Source of the DNA: Pseudomonas sp. v388
Lineage (GTDB): Bacteria; Pseudomonadota; Gammaproteobacteria; Pseudomonadales; Pseudomonadaceae
Assembly: GCF_003935425.1 (NCBI RefSeq)
Contig: NZ_RHQN01000001.1
Coordinates: 620,001-684,000 of the forward strand
Direction: 5' to 3'
DNA: 64,000 bases
Made by a program: the position numbers and the translations under genes
The notes under the pieces: model-generated
What the model was told of the DNA's origin: nothing
Database searches by the model: none
Seen by the model: the letters and a program-made list of their open reading frames with translations, nothing else
In this document: piece after piece, positions 1-8,072 of the stretch
Numbering within the stretch: position 1 is the stretch's first letter
Layout: the number at the start of each line of letters is the position of its first letter

Positions 1-338
1 CGGCATTCGGCTTCGGTGATTGCCATCGGTTTTTCCAGAAGAACATGAATGCCTGCGTTGAGCGCAGGAATCACATACTGGGTATGCAGGAAGTTCGGTG
101 TTGCTACGTAGACAGCGTCAATTTCCCCGGAGGCCAGAAGCTTCGGGTACTCATCGTACGAATAAGATTTCAGGCCGTAAATTGAGGCCAAATCCTGCGC
201 TTTGAGCGGATCCCCTGTCACCAGTGCCGTCATCACTGAGTTATCCGTCTGGCCAATTCCAGGCATGAAAGCACCCTGTGAAATCGAACCACCGGCCACT
301 ACCGCATACCGAATCTTTCCGTCAGAGCTTGGCATCAT
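1..338 (-). CDS. Gfo/Idh/MocA family oxidoreductase, N-terminal part (runs off window)
   Basis: The minus-strand reading frame enters from the left edge, so only about the first 112 residues are visible. It has an N-terminal Rossmann nucleotide-binding half, a VATPN segment typical of the NAD(P)-binding domain, and an EKPMA motif that carries the family's conserved lysine. This family oxidises or reduces sugars and polyols with NAD(P). An AGGAGG Shine-Dalgarno lies at 341-346 in front of two adjacent ATG codons (338 and 335); the second has the better spacing. The substrate cannot be judged from this fragment. Confidence 0.85.
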   Translation of the reverse strand, partial: MMPSSDGKIRYAVVAGGSISQGAFMPGIGQTDNSVMTALVTGDPLKAQDLASIYGLKSYSYDEYPKLLASGEIDAVYVATPNFLHTQYVIPALNAGIHVLLEKPMAITEAEC

Positions 339-577
339 TTCCTCCTGTTGAATCGATGATTTGTACAGTGGGTGGGCAAGCTCGACCCTCCAAGGTTCCA
401 TCTATCAGCGGGCAGGTGGCAAAGTCGTCAAAGACACGAACCATCGGCGGTGCCGATCCGGCGATCTTTTAATCGGAACGATACCGGGTTGAGTCACTCC
501 ACCTTATTGACGGACTCAACGCCAGGATTTCCTGACTTCCTTCGAGCGTCCGTATCCGATCATGTGGAGCACACATC

Positions 578-718
578 ATGCAAACCATGGATGACCTCAA
601 GAACTCTAAAGCTATGGCCAACTTCCTTTCGCGCCCAAGGCTAATTTGGGGAATGGTGATTTTCTGCGCCGGCGTGACCCTCTTGACGGTCGAGGCCGCT
701 TCAACTTTGTACCGCTAA
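578..718 (+). CDS. small single-span membrane protein, 46 aa
   Basis: A 46-codon frame starts with ATG at 578, eight bases after a GGAG Shine-Dalgarno (566-569), and ends with TAA. A short polar N-terminus (MQTMDDLKNSK) is followed by one hydrophobic stretch (LIWGMVIFCAGVTLLTV), so it should be a one-pass inner-membrane peptide. It lies 90 bases upstream of the RcnB-like gene on the same strand and may share its transcript. No function is recognised. The longer overlapping frames in this stretch lack a good ribosome site and look random. Confidence 0.6.
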   Translation: MQTMDDLKNSKAMANFLSRPRLIWGMVIFCAGVTLLTVEAASTLYR

Positions 719-808
719 TCACTGCTCTGTCTTCCCCTCATTTCCAGTGCGGGGCCAAGACACTCGTGACTGAACATCCTCAAAATCTACCCACCGAAGG
801 AATGACCT

Positions 809-1108
809 ATGCCGTCCAAACGACCAATTGCCGCTTTAGCCATCACCCTGTTCTGCGCAGCTTCAAGCGCTTCATTTGCGGCTGAAGAGCCCAGCGTTAC
901 GCTGGATCGCCCTGGAACTGGAGACAGAGAGTACAAGGTCGGTGATCCGGTGCCCGATGAATATCAACGCGAAAGCATGGAGGTCAAAGACTGGAAAAGT
1001 CGGCACTTGAAGGCGCCCGAGGAGCACGAGCAATGGGTGCAAATCTACGGTAAATATGCGTTGATCAGTGTGCCTACTGGCACCATCAAGGAAATGGTCA
1101 ACAAGTGA
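809..1108 (+). CDS. RcnB family periplasmic protein
   Basis: This 99-residue protein has a signal peptide (basic start, hydrophobic core, cleavage expected near SFA-A at residue 24-25) followed by an RcnB-type domain. Visible signatures are GDPVPDEYQ, a tryptophan-rich middle and the closing pattern ALISVPTGTI. RcnB family proteins are periplasmic and are linked to nickel and cobalt homeostasis in E. coli, but many Pseudomonas members are of unknown role. GAAGGA at 796-801 supports the ATG at 809. It stands among oxidative stress genes, so a general envelope-stress role is as likely as metal handling. Confidence 0.75.
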   Translation: MPSKRPIAALAITLFCAASSASFAAEEPSVTLDRPGTGDREYKVGDPVPDEYQRESMEVKDWKSRHLKAPEEHEQWVQIYGKYALISVPTGTIKEMVNK

Positions 1109-1147
1109 CTGGGGTGCGTCCAGCCGCATCGTACGGGCCACACTCAT

Positions 1148-1173
1148 AAAAAAAGCCCGTGCAGGACACGGGC
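1148..1173 (-). terminator. Rho-independent terminator (minus strand)
   Basis: A perfect 7-bp stem (GCCCGTG with CACGGGC, five-base loop) is followed on the minus strand by seven T residues. It lies 20 bases downstream of the 57-residue minus-strand gene, supporting that gene as real. Confidence 0.85.
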
Positions 1174-1192
1174 AAAAGCTTGGCTCGGGCTA

Positions 1193-1366
1193 CTACCGGC
1201 CAAGCAATCCCTGCTTGAAGCGCTGGATGAACAAGGCCGTATGAAGGCCTCGCGCACAGGCATTAGCCTGTGACTCAAAGCTGCGGGCACAACGATCAAG
1301 CTCATTCGACACCAGTGTGTCGATTCTGCGGTCTGTGGTTGAGAATTTACGGGATGAAGAGGCCAT
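1193..1366 (-). CDS. small hypothetical protein, 57 aa
   Basis: A 57-codon minus-strand frame ends 20 bases before a strong terminator. The product is basic and serine/arginine rich at the N-terminus, with two cysteines in the middle (near LDRCARSF and ANACARG) and a basic tail (FKQGLLGR). No clear Shine-Dalgarno precedes the ATG, which lowers confidence, but the terminator placement favours a real transcript. Spacing of its hydrophobic residues suggests a helical peptide. No family is recognised. Confidence 0.5.
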   Translation of the reverse strand: MASSSRKFSTTDRRIDTLVSNELDRCARSFESQANACARGLHTALFIQRFKQGLLGR

Positions 1367-1397
1367 TACAAGTATTCTCAGTTAGCGTTGGTGAGGT

Positions 1398-1420
1398 GGG
1401 GCAACTGTAAGCGTTGCCCC
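1398..1420 (-). terminator. perfect hairpin downstream of Mn catalase
   Basis: An 8-bp perfect stem (GGGGCAAC with GTTGCCCC) with a seven-base loop lies 13 bases past the catalase stop. It lacks a T tract, so it may be an attenuating or mRNA-stabilising hairpin rather than a full terminator. Confidence 0.45.
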
Positions 1421-1432
1421 CAAGTCCACGTA

Positions 1433-2335
1433 TCACAAAGCCGGATCAATATCTTTTTCTGACCCTTGCCCCAGGCCAGAGCCTAGGTCTGCCCCTGTCA
1501 CCGGGTCGGCATCCAAGTCGGACTTCGTCCGCTCTGTCATCATGGTTAGCGTGACCGAGTCATCCTCGCCTAATGTGACCGAAGCGGTTCCATCACCACC
1601 ATCCACGGCTGGATGAGGGTTCTCGACATACTCGAACTCGGCATCGCTGTTCCAAGGCCCACGCACGTTGGGCTCACCGTTGGACATGCTGAAGTAGGTG
1701 CGACTGAACTCCGGCATTCCAGGCAGCTTGCCTTGTGGGAAGTTGGGCTGAATCGAATGCAGGGCTTTTTCAAACGACAGCTGATGCGCAATCTCGCGTG
1801 TCATCAAAAAACCCAGCGCATCTTTTACGCCAGGATCGGCGGTTACATTCATTAGCCGTTCGTAGACGATTTTCGCCCGAGCCTCAGCGGCGATGTTGGA
1901 ACGGAAGTCAGCGGTAGGCTCGCCGATGGTGTCGATATAAGCCGCCGTCCAAGGTACGCCCGCAGAGTTCACCAACGGTGCACCACCGCCATACAGCAAG
2001 CTGGTGATATGGGAATCATTGCCGGCGCCATTGATATCCCGATACAGCTCACCCTCCTGCTGAACACCTTCTGCCATCTTGCCCTTGGCGCCTTTGTTTA
2101 GCATGACAATGATCGAACCGATGATTTCCAAGTGACTGAGCTCTTCGGTAGCGATGTCCAGCAGCAGATCCTTACGGCCTGGATCTTCCTCGGCGAGCGC
2201 CTGTGTGAAGTAACGGGTCGCCGCCGCGAGCTCGCCCTGAGCCCCGCCAAATTGTTCCAGAAGCAGATTCGCCAAACCTGGATTTGGTTCAGCAACGCGC
2301 ACGGTGTATTGCAAACGCTTGTTATGCAAGAACAT
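1433..2335 (-). CDS. manganese catalase
   Basis: This 300-residue protein matches the dimanganese (non-haem) catalase family over its full length. Metal-ligand motifs are visible: the GAQGELAAATRYF helix, EELSHLEI (E-x2-H) and the REIAHQLSFEKAL helix (second E-x2-H), with the usual glycine/aspartate-rich C-terminal tail. It breaks down hydrogen peroxide in the cytoplasm, typically in stationary phase or after desiccation. The start at 2335 (MFLHNKRLQ) is chosen because GGGAG precedes it; the longer frame to 2371 has no such site. A GC hairpin without a T run follows at 1398-1420. It lies with DUF892 and DUF4142 genes, as in other Pseudomonas stress clusters. Confidence 0.92.
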   Translation of the reverse strand: MFLHNKRLQYTVRVAEPNPGLANLLLEQFGGAQGELAAATRYFTQALAEEDPGRKDLLLDIATEELSHLEIIGSIIVMLNKGAKGKMAEGVQQEGELYRDINGAGNDSHITSLLYGGGAPLVNSAGVPWTAAYIDTIGEPTADFRSNIAAEARAKIVYERLMNVTADPGVKDALGFLMTREIAHQLSFEKALHSIQPNFPQGKLPGMPEFSRTYFSMSNGEPNVRGPWNSDAEFEYVENPHPAVDGGDGTASVTLGEDDSVTLTMMTERTKSDLDADPVTGADLGSGLGQGSEKDIDPAL

Positions 2336-2535
2336 GGTATTACTCCCATCCTTAGCTATTTTTAGACGCACTCGAGCCCAAGCCCGATATTGCTCACGGT
2401 TTACTACTTAGGAATCAACTTCAGCTGCTCAGCCGACACTCAACTCTGCATGCTCGACTTATACATAGTTTCAGCTTTGTACAGGTTCAGTCTCATGGTT
2501 AGTTCGCGGCACCGAAATGGCTATGACGCAGTCCA

Positions 2536-3036
2536 TCACTTTTTAGCGAGCGTCGCTGCTTGGTTACCGCCCTCATCGGCGATGGCCGAAAGCTTCTCAT
2601 CGGCGGCCTTTTCTTCCACCAGCGTTTCGGCCAAGAGATTGGCAGCGTCAGTCATTCCAAGGTGTTTAGCCATCGCGATGAGCGTGCCGTAGCTCGCTAT
2701 CTCGTAGTGCTCAACCTTCTGGCAGGCCCCAATAAGCGCGGCGTCCAGCACCTCACCCTTCTCGATTTCATCAAGCAGTTCTTTGCTCTCCTCCACGAGA
2801 CCTTCCATCGCAACACACTTCATGCGCTTGAGCTTCAGTCCGGCTTGTTCAACGAGTTGATCAATGCGTTCGATCTGGCCCTGGGTCTCTTCCAGGTGAG
2901 AGGTAAAAGCTTCTGCAAGCTTCGGATTGGTCGAGGCACGCGCCAAGCGAGGAAGTGCCTTAGTAATCTGTTTTTCCGCGCTGTAAACATCGGAAAGTTC
3001 GTGAATAAACAAATCATCCACAGTGGTTCTAGCCAT
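2536..3036 (-). CDS. DUF892 (YciF-like) ferritin-like protein
   Basis: This 166-residue all-helical protein belongs to the DUF892/YciE-YciF family of ferritin-like four-helix bundles. It opens with TTVDDLFIHELSDVYSAEKQ and later shows HLEETQ, KVEHYEIA and a final ETLVEEKAADEKL helix, which supply the usual carboxylate and histidine metal ligands. The family is tied to stationary-phase and osmotic stress; the exact reaction is unknown. The start at 3036 is chosen for the GAGGA site just upstream; an in-frame extension to 3114 lacks one. It lies behind the Mn catalase in the same orientation with a 200-base gap. Confidence 0.9.
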   Translation of the reverse strand: MARTTVDDLFIHELSDVYSAEKQITKALPRLARASTNPKLAEAFTSHLEETQGQIERIDQLVEQAGLKLKRMKCVAMEGLVEESKELLDEIEKGEVLDAALIGACQKVEHYEIASYGTLIAMAKHLGMTDAANLLAETLVEEKAADEKLSAIADEGGNQAATLAKK

Positions 3037-3276
3037 GATTAAGTCCTCGTCTAATCGGTACTGGGTTAGAGCAGATACAGCAAAATAACGCGCCCTGCTA
3101 ATTACTCGACCCAAGCCAAACGGCGCGCGTTCTTAAAACTGATCACCTGACCGACCAGTGGTAGCTAGCGCCTTTAATTTCCACCACTGGGCAAATAGCG
3201 CTGAACGTAATTTACGGGCATTACTCACAAGCCCATGGGCGCTAATGCCCATCATGGAATGATGAGGAAAATCTAA

Positions 3277-3792
3277 ATGGCTAAGTTACTGAACACTTGC
3301 GCCTTTACCCTGCTGATTGGCCTGAGAGCTCAAAGTGCCTTTGCAGCACAGGATAACGACGACTTCGTTGAGGACGCCTCAGCCAAAGGCGTAGCGGAAG
3401 TCGAGGCCGGGAAACTGGCTCAGGAAAAGGGCACCGCCGCTGACGTCAAAAGCTTTGCCGACATGATGGTCAAAGACCACACCGCTGCAAACGCCAAACT
3501 TAAATCGATTGCTGATGCCAAGAATCTTGAGGTTTCTGACAGTGCTGAACTGATCGACAAAGCAAAGGCCATGATTCTTGAGCTGCGAAGCGCCAAGTCG
3601 TTTGATCAGGCGTACGCGAACAACCAGGTCAAAGCTCACGAAGCGACCATTGAGCTGTTCGAGAAGGAGGCGTCCGAGGGCAAGGATGCGGAACTCAAAG
3701 CTTTCGCGACTGACACCCTGCCAAAACTAAAGGCTCACCTGGAGCATGCCAAGGCGCTGGCAAAAGCCCATGGCGGTGATGCCGCGAACTGA
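3277..3792 (+). CDS. DUF4142 ferritin-like exported protein
   Basis: This 171-residue protein has a Sec signal peptide (cleavage near SAFA-A, residue 23-24) followed by a DUF4142 domain, a predicted ferritin-like helical bundle rich in lysine and glutamate. Typical segments are FADMMVKDHTAANAKL and NNQVKAHEATIELFEKE, where the D-H and H-E pairs resemble metal ligands. The family is periplasmic or envelope located and usually appears in stress clusters; no reaction is established. GAGGAAA precedes the ATG. It is divergent from the DUF892 gene, with about 240 bases of shared upstream sequence. Confidence 0.88.
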   Translation: MAKLLNTCAFTLLIGLRAQSAFAAQDNDDFVEDASAKGVAEVEAGKLAQEKGTAADVKSFADMMVKDHTAANAKLKSIADAKNLEVSDSAELIDKAKAMILELRSAKSFDQAYANNQVKAHEATIELFEKEASEGKDAELKAFATDTLPKLKAHLEHAKALAKAHGGDAAN

Positions 3793-3854
3793 CGTCACTT
3801 GCGCCCCCCCTCTCAACGGCGGCGCTTTCACTAGGTGCAGAAAAGGATTTCGTT

Positions 3855-4133
3855 ATGGTCATCTCTTACGACGGTATCGCTTCACTATGCGTTTCTGCCG
3901 GCGAGGATCCATCGGACATACGCCACCTGCACACTATCGCCTTCATCAAGCTCAGGAGTGAATATCCCACAGGAGCGGGTTTGGTGGACTTCGTGGGTCA
4001 TCTGAATCGTCCAACAGGATTCAAACATGTGCAGATTTGCACATCGGCAGGGCCTTCGCTCTCAGGGGAAATTATTGATTATCTGGAGCACGGCAGCGGG
4101 GGCTGGATCAGGTTTGAGGTAGGTGGATCATGA
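3855..4133 (+). CDS. hypothetical protein, 92 aa
   Basis: A 92-codon frame starts eight bases after AAAAGGA. The product is a mixed alpha/beta globular-looking protein without signal peptide or membrane segment. I do not recognise the family. It starts 62 bases after the DUF4142 stop in the same direction, so it may be co-transcribed with it. No metal- or nucleotide-binding motif is obvious. Confidence 0.5.
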   Translation: MVISYDGIASLCVSAGEDPSDIRHLHTIAFIKLRSEYPTGAGLVDFVGHLNRPTGFKHVQICTSAGPSLSGEIIDYLEHGSGGWIRFEVGGS

Positions 4134-4171
4134 TCCGTGGCTTCCACCTACTGGAGACGTGAAACTCTCAG

Positions 4172-4432
4172 CTATGCGATTTTATGAGGTAGGTGTGTGT
4201 TGGCTTGAGACATGGCGGTGAACTCGTTTCGAAGCTCTCCTATCAACTCCGAGATGGCACGACTGGTACCCAACGTCGCGACATCAATCCCGCCTACCGC
4301 CAAGTTGGCGCCGGTGCTTCGGTCAATGATCTCGATGGTCAACTCATTGGCTGTGGTGGATGTACATCGGCATTCAAGCGGCAGAAAACCCGATTCGATG
4401 ATGTGCCGTAATTCAAGCAGAGAAATTGACAT
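4172..4432 (-). CDS. DUF1652 domain protein
   Basis: This 86-residue protein carries the Pseudomonas-typical DUF1652 signature: it begins SLLELRHIIESGFLPLEC, continues with a beta hairpin ending in a G-I/V-A/D turn, and closes with SRAISELIGELRNE. The domain is short, cytoplasmic and nearly confined to pseudomonads; its function is unknown. GAAGGA precedes the ATG. The 28-residue tail beyond the domain is low in conserved features. It converges with the 92-residue gene, and the two stops are 38 bases apart. Confidence 0.85.
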   Translation of the reverse strand: MSISLLELRHIIESGFLPLECRCTSTTANELTIEIIDRSTGANLAVGGIDVATLGTSRAISELIGELRNEFTAMSQANTHLPHKIA

Positions 4433-4540
4433 GGTGTTTTCCTTCTTGTGTGAGCGGTCGACTCCCTCGCAGTTGTCTTAATTCCATCTTTCGGCGGGAC
4501 GGCTACGAGAGAAATCTACCCATCACCCGTAGGAGGCTGC

Positions 4541-4774
4541 ATGCGCCGATCTCGTCAAAACGCTGAATCAGAAGTAGCAGGCCATCTACGCGGGCTGCGT
4601 AGGGCAATCCAGGCCCTTGCCGAGCACCACACCTCTGAGCCCCATGAGCTTTCAGGCCATCAGACGGTTGAGTCACGGCAGAGCCTGCTGCTCAGCTTCG
4701 AACGTTTGGAAGCCTGTGTCGACGAGATGCAAGAGATCCTCGTAACCATCATGGAAGCCACAAGGGATGATTGA
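4541..4774 (+). CDS. hypothetical helical protein, 77 aa
   Basis: A strong TAGGAGG site seven bases ahead of the ATG supports translation. The product is charged and should be mostly alpha-helical (HLRGLRRAIQALAEHH, then LLSFERLEACVDEMQEILVTI), perhaps a small coiled coil. No membrane segment and no recognised family. It stands alone between DUF1652 and the diiron oxidase operon. Confidence 0.65.
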   Translation: MRRSRQNAESEVAGHLRGLRRAIQALAEHHTSEPHELSGHQTVESRQSLLLSFERLEACVDEMQEILVTIMEATRDD

Positions 4775-4878
4775 GGCGCCAGAGATCTTGACCTCGCCCT
4801 TTAGCTCATGCGCTTGGCGTTATTTGTCCAGGCTCCTCAAAGTTCGTTGAATTAATCCTCCAGGCCTTTCTCTCACCT

Positions 4879-4906
4879 ACATACCAAGAAAACTGTGTAG
4901 GCCTAC
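4879..4906 (+). promoter_or_regulatory. inverted repeats over the ribosome site of the diiron-oxidase operon
   Basis: CCTACA at about 4876-4881 pairs with TGTAGG at 4896-4901, and the 10-bp perfect palindrome GTAGGCCTAC (4897-4906) lies immediately before the ATG at 4909. The only plausible Shine-Dalgarno bases (TAGG) are inside both structures, so an mRNA fold or a bound protein could limit initiation. This is an inference from symmetry alone. Confidence 0.4.
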
Positions 4907-4908
4907 CT

Positions 4909-6273
4909 ATGACTTCTCTGCGAAGTGTCGCTGACTGCCTGATCTCGAAACCGACGCAAGCATCAGACGCGGTCTCCATCTATCACGCCCTCTTGAACCG
5001 GCCTCAGGACGTCGCCTTTCCGGTGGTTCAGGAATTTCTGAACGATCAATTGATGCTAGCCACCCAGCACAGTGACGCCGCAGGGCTTCCTGATGACCTC
5101 AACAACTGGGCAGCGTGGATCGAGGGCAACGCCAGTCAGGTCGCAAGCGCCTATCGCGAATATCTGGATGGTCGACACGCGGGGTGTGGCCGAAAATTCT
5201 TTACCAGCAAAGCCCACGCCTTGTATTTCCTGCAGCACGTGGCGCCGACCAAGCTGGTCGATGGTGCATGGCTGTATGACGCTGTGCATCATGGCGGTGA
5301 CTGGCGATATCACCCGCTGATCCGCACCTATCTTGAAGAGCTGGGCGATGGCGACCCCGCACTGAACCATGTGGTGCTCTATCGCAAGCTGCTGGCGGAT
5401 CATGACTGCGCTCCCACTGAACTGCTCGATCAGGAACACCACGTACAGGGCGCCATCCAGCTGGCATTGGGTCATGCTGGCAGTGACTACCTGCCTGAGG
5501 TGCTGGGCTACAACTTGGGTTATGAACAACTGCCGTTGCATCTGTTGATCACCGCATTCGAGCTCAACGAACTCGGCATCGACCCCTACTATTTCACGCT
5601 GCATGTCACCATCGACAACGCGAGCACGGGCCACGCCCATAAAGCCGTACAGGCCGCCATTGATCTCTTGCCCATGGACGACTCGCGAGGGAAGTTCATT
5701 GCGCGCATGCGCACAGGCTATTTGCTCAATGAGCTGGGAACAGGCACCAGGGCTGTGATCTCAAGCTTCGAACTGGAGCATGAAGTCGTCGCCATGCTGG
5801 AGCGCAAACGTTCGTTCGGCCAGCACATGCATTCTGATTACTGCCGTCTTGATGGCCTGACCGTCAATGAATGGCTTTCTGAACCCGGACAATGCCGGGC
5901 TTTTCTTGCAGCGCTGGAACACAAAGGCTGGATCAAACGACATCAAGATCCGGCTGATAGCCGTTTCTGGCAACTGATCGACGGCCCGGGTGCCGTGATG
6001 TTCGGAGTCTTCAGTGGCTACGAAATGCAGCTACTGCGGGACTGGATTGCTGGTGACTGGCAGCCAGAAAACCAGGCGAAAAAAGCCAATCCATTTCGCG
6101 CGCAATTCCGTCGACGTGCGACCCATGTGGAGCTACCGGCGTCGACCTCAGGTGCCATATCCGTTGAGCGATTGACCGCCCTCCTGTCCCCCTCCCTGCA
6201 TTCAACTCCAGACGGCCTGAATGCGACCCGAGCGTTCTCCCGTCAACTTGCTGAAGGATCTTCAATCCGATGA
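4909..6273 (+). CDS. haem-oxygenase-like diiron oxidase family protein (iron-containing redox enzyme)
   Basis: This 454-residue protein has a haem-oxygenase-like (HDO, Pfam Haem_oxygenas_2-type) core at about residues 90-290. Candidate diiron ligands are E206 and H211 in LGYEQLPLH, and the H232-x3-D236-x5-H242 pattern in LHVTIDNASTGH. Relatives use iron and oxygen for N-oxygenation, desaturation or C-C cleavage in small-molecule biosynthesis, so a redox tailoring step is likely but the substrate is unknown. The C-terminal third (about 300-454) is less typical. It shares a 4-base ATGA overlap with the methyltransferase gene, so the two are translationally coupled. Confidence 0.8.
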   Translation: MTSLRSVADCLISKPTQASDAVSIYHALLNRPQDVAFPVVQEFLNDQLMLATQHSDAAGLPDDLNNWAAWIEGNASQVASAYREYLDGRHAGCGRKFFTSKAHALYFLQHVAPTKLVDGAWLYDAVHHGGDWRYHPLIRTYLEELGDGDPALNHVVLYRKLLADHDCAPTELLDQEHHVQGAIQLALGHAGSDYLPEVLGYNLGYEQLPLHLLITAFELNELGIDPYYFTLHVTIDNASTGHAHKAVQAAIDLLPMDDSRGKFIARMRTGYLLNELGTGTRAVISSFELEHEVVAMLERKRSFGQHMHSDYCRLDGLTVNEWLSEPGQCRAFLAALEHKGWIKRHQDPADSRFWQLIDGPGAVMFGVFSGYEMQLLRDWIAGDWQPENQAKKANPFRAQFRRRATHVELPASTSGAISVERLTALLSPSLHSTPDGLNATRAFSRQLAEGSSIR

Positions 6274-7256
6274 GCCAAGCCATTGTGCGTTCCCAGTCTC
6301 TCGATGTAATCAACCCCGAAGACCAAACTCATGATCTCGCCCTGCTGCAGTTAGGCCGGCGTCTTTTGGCTGATGGGTACCGATTCACCACGGTCACTCC
6401 CCTCACCCATCAGCGCAACAACGCTCGTGAGGAAAATCATCAGGCTCGCGACTTGCGGGATATTTTCGGCTGGAACAGACCTTTTGCTACCGAGCTTCTC
6501 CCCGAAGCTGAGCTTGAGGCCCTGCTCAGCAGAGCCATCCTGCGCGCGCATGCTGGCCTGTGGATCAGCGAAGTGCGCTGGTCAAGCCTGCATGACCATT
6601 TGTTCGTGCACTCGGCGTTTCCCACTGTCTCCAACGACTCAGTATTCTTTGGCCCCGACACATACCGATTTGCCCAGGCCATTGAGGAGCACCTGCGCAC
6701 TTCGACCCATCCCATCCGCACTGCAGTGGATATAGGCTGCGGCAGTGGCGCGGGCGCCATCCTGATCGCCAAGGCCAGGCACGATGCCCAGGTACTGGCG
6801 TTGGACATCAACCCCACAGCGCTGAGGTTTACCGCAGTCAATGCAGCGCTGGCCGAGACGGAAAACGTTTCTGCGTGGCACAGCGATCTGATGGACAGTG
6901 CCTCAGGTGAATTCGATCTGATCGTCGCCAACCCGCCCTACATGCAGGACAGCCAGAAACGGGCCTATCGCCACGGTGGAGATCGCCTGGGTTCGGCGTT
7001 GTCGGTGCGTATTGTGGATCAGGCCATGAGTCGCCTCACCGTAGGCGGCAGCCTCGTTCTCTATACGGGTTCACCTTGGGTCGAGGGTGTGGATCTGTTT
7101 CTTGAACACGCCCGGCCATTGATCGATAAAGCCGGCTACAGCTGGTCTTATCGTGAGGTCGATCCTGATGTCTTTGGAGAAGAACTGGAGACTGAGATCT
7201 ACTCCCGTGCGGAACGGATTGCAGCGGTCGTACTGACCGTGACCAGGCTCTCATGA
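6270..7256 (+). CDS. class I SAM-dependent methyltransferase (HemK/PrmC-like fold)
   Basis: This 328-residue protein has an extra N-terminal region of about 145 residues followed by a Rossmann methyltransferase domain. Motif I is DIGCGSGAGA (D154 onward), the acidic residue of motif II is in LALDINP, and motif IV is NPPY at N221, the signature of methyltransferases acting on planar nitrogen such as HemK/PrmC and N6-adenine enzymes. The N-terminal region does not resemble PrmC, so a small-molecule substrate supplied by the upstream oxidase is plausible. It overlaps both neighbours by ATGA. Confidence 0.85.
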   Translation: MSQAIVRSQSLDVINPEDQTHDLALLQLGRRLLADGYRFTTVTPLTHQRNNAREENHQARDLRDIFGWNRPFATELLPEAELEALLSRAILRAHAGLWISEVRWSSLHDHLFVHSAFPTVSNDSVFFGPDTYRFAQAIEEHLRTSTHPIRTAVDIGCGSGAGAILIAKARHDAQVLALDINPTALRFTAVNAALAETENVSAWHSDLMDSASGEFDLIVANPPYMQDSQKRAYRHGGDRLGSALSVRIVDQAMSRLTVGGSLVLYTGSPWVEGVDLFLEHARPLIDKAGYSWSYREVDPDVFGEELETEIYSRAERIAAVVLTVTRLS

Positions 7257-7789
7257 GCCACATCGTCACCCAGCGATCTGAGGCTGACGTAAAGGATACT
7301 TCTGACGCGATCATGTTCGGATCGCTGAAAGATCGCTTGGACTTCTATCGAAAAGAAATTGAGTACGAAACGACCATGCTTTCAAATCGGACAAACGCCT
7401 ATTTGGGGGCGCAGTCGTTTCTGGTGATCGCCTACTGCTCATCCATGGCAAACATCAATCCGCAATGGGGCAACATTTTCTCGCTGGTGGTCTCAATTCT
7501 TTTGTCAGTCCTGGGTCTGATCACTTCGCTGCATGCCTGGTCGGGTATAAAGGCTGCGTACGAGATCATCGACCACTGGTATCTGAAGCAAAGCAATCTG
7601 TTGCACGGCCAGCCCAAAATGAGCGATGCCTACGACGATTCTCCATTGTTCGCGAAACGGGAATCCAATGAGCGTGGGTACCGAGATGCCTTGAAGTTTT
7701 CGATGCGCTCGCCCTGGATCTTTTCTACCCTGTGGATTCTGCTGGGCGGGTTCTCTGGACTCATTCACTTCATCGCGATCAAGGTCTGA
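7253..7789 (+). CDS. membrane protein of the oxidase-methyltransferase operon
   Basis: This 178-residue protein overlaps the methyltransferase stop by ATGA. A soluble N-terminus with a charged helix (LKDRLDFYRKEIEYETTML) is followed by hydrophobic segments near residues 50-63, 69-90 and 150-177. The pattern of a cytoplasmic helix before two close membrane spans recalls SLATT/RipA-like membrane proteins, but I cannot confirm this. It could be an exporter-like or immunity partner of the pathway, or a membrane anchor. A terminator-like hairpin on the opposite strand lies just after its stop. Confidence 0.7.
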   Translation: MSHIVTQRSEADVKDTSDAIMFGSLKDRLDFYRKEIEYETTMLSNRTNAYLGAQSFLVIAYCSSMANINPQWGNIFSLVVSILLSVLGLITSLHAWSGIKAAYEIIDHWYLKQSNLLHGQPKMSDAYDDSPLFAKRESNERGYRDALKFSMRSPWIFSTLWILLGGFSGLIHFIAIKV

Positions 7790-7790
7790 T

Positions 7791-7820
7791 AAAAAAGCCG
7801 CCTTTGAAAGACGGCCTTCA
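7791..7820 (-). terminator. Rho-independent terminator (minus strand)
   Basis: On the minus strand a GCCGTC/GGCGGC stem with an AT-rich loop is followed by six T residues. It serves the acidic-protein gene at 7842-8072 and, reading the other way, may also slow transcription of the plus-strand operon. Confidence 0.75.
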
Positions 7821-7841
7821 CTATCATTAACGCCTCTAACC

Positions 7842-8072
7842 TCAGCGTTGCGGTGGATGCTCCTGAGACACGGAGTCATTGGCTTCTACGTCCGACATGT
7901 CTTCGTCCACCAGGATGTCCCCGTCGAGGATTGACGCCGGTTCGTTGTCCTTAGACTCATCCCCATCGCTGCCGAGGGGCGGATTGGGCATGACGTCAGG
8001 ACGGCCAGGCTCCAATGGCTTGATCGCGTCATTGGCATCTCTGTCATCACCGGGTATTGCGGAACTGTTCAT
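7842..8072 (-). CDS. small acidic disordered protein, 76 aa
   Basis: The product is rich in Asp, Glu, Pro, Ser and Gly with no hydrophobic core (for example ILDGDILVDEDMSDVEAND), so it is probably intrinsically disordered. The start at 8072 is preceded by GCGAGG with good spacing, and a terminator follows. Similar small acidic proteins occur at 16430-16672, 26250-26387 and 34610-34843; they are alike in composition, not clearly in sequence. Roles in desiccation or stress protection are possible but unproven. Confidence 0.6.
   Translation of the reverse strand: MNSSAIPGDDRDANDAIKPLEPGRPDVMPNPPLGSDGDESKDNEPASILDGDILVDEDMSDVEANDSVSQEHPPQR

Noticed and set aside
278-885. Three overlapping plus-strand frames of 64-90 codons between the oxidoreductase and RcnB-like genes
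   Set aside because: No ribosome sites and random composition; a 46-codon frame with a good site in the same stretch explains the region better.
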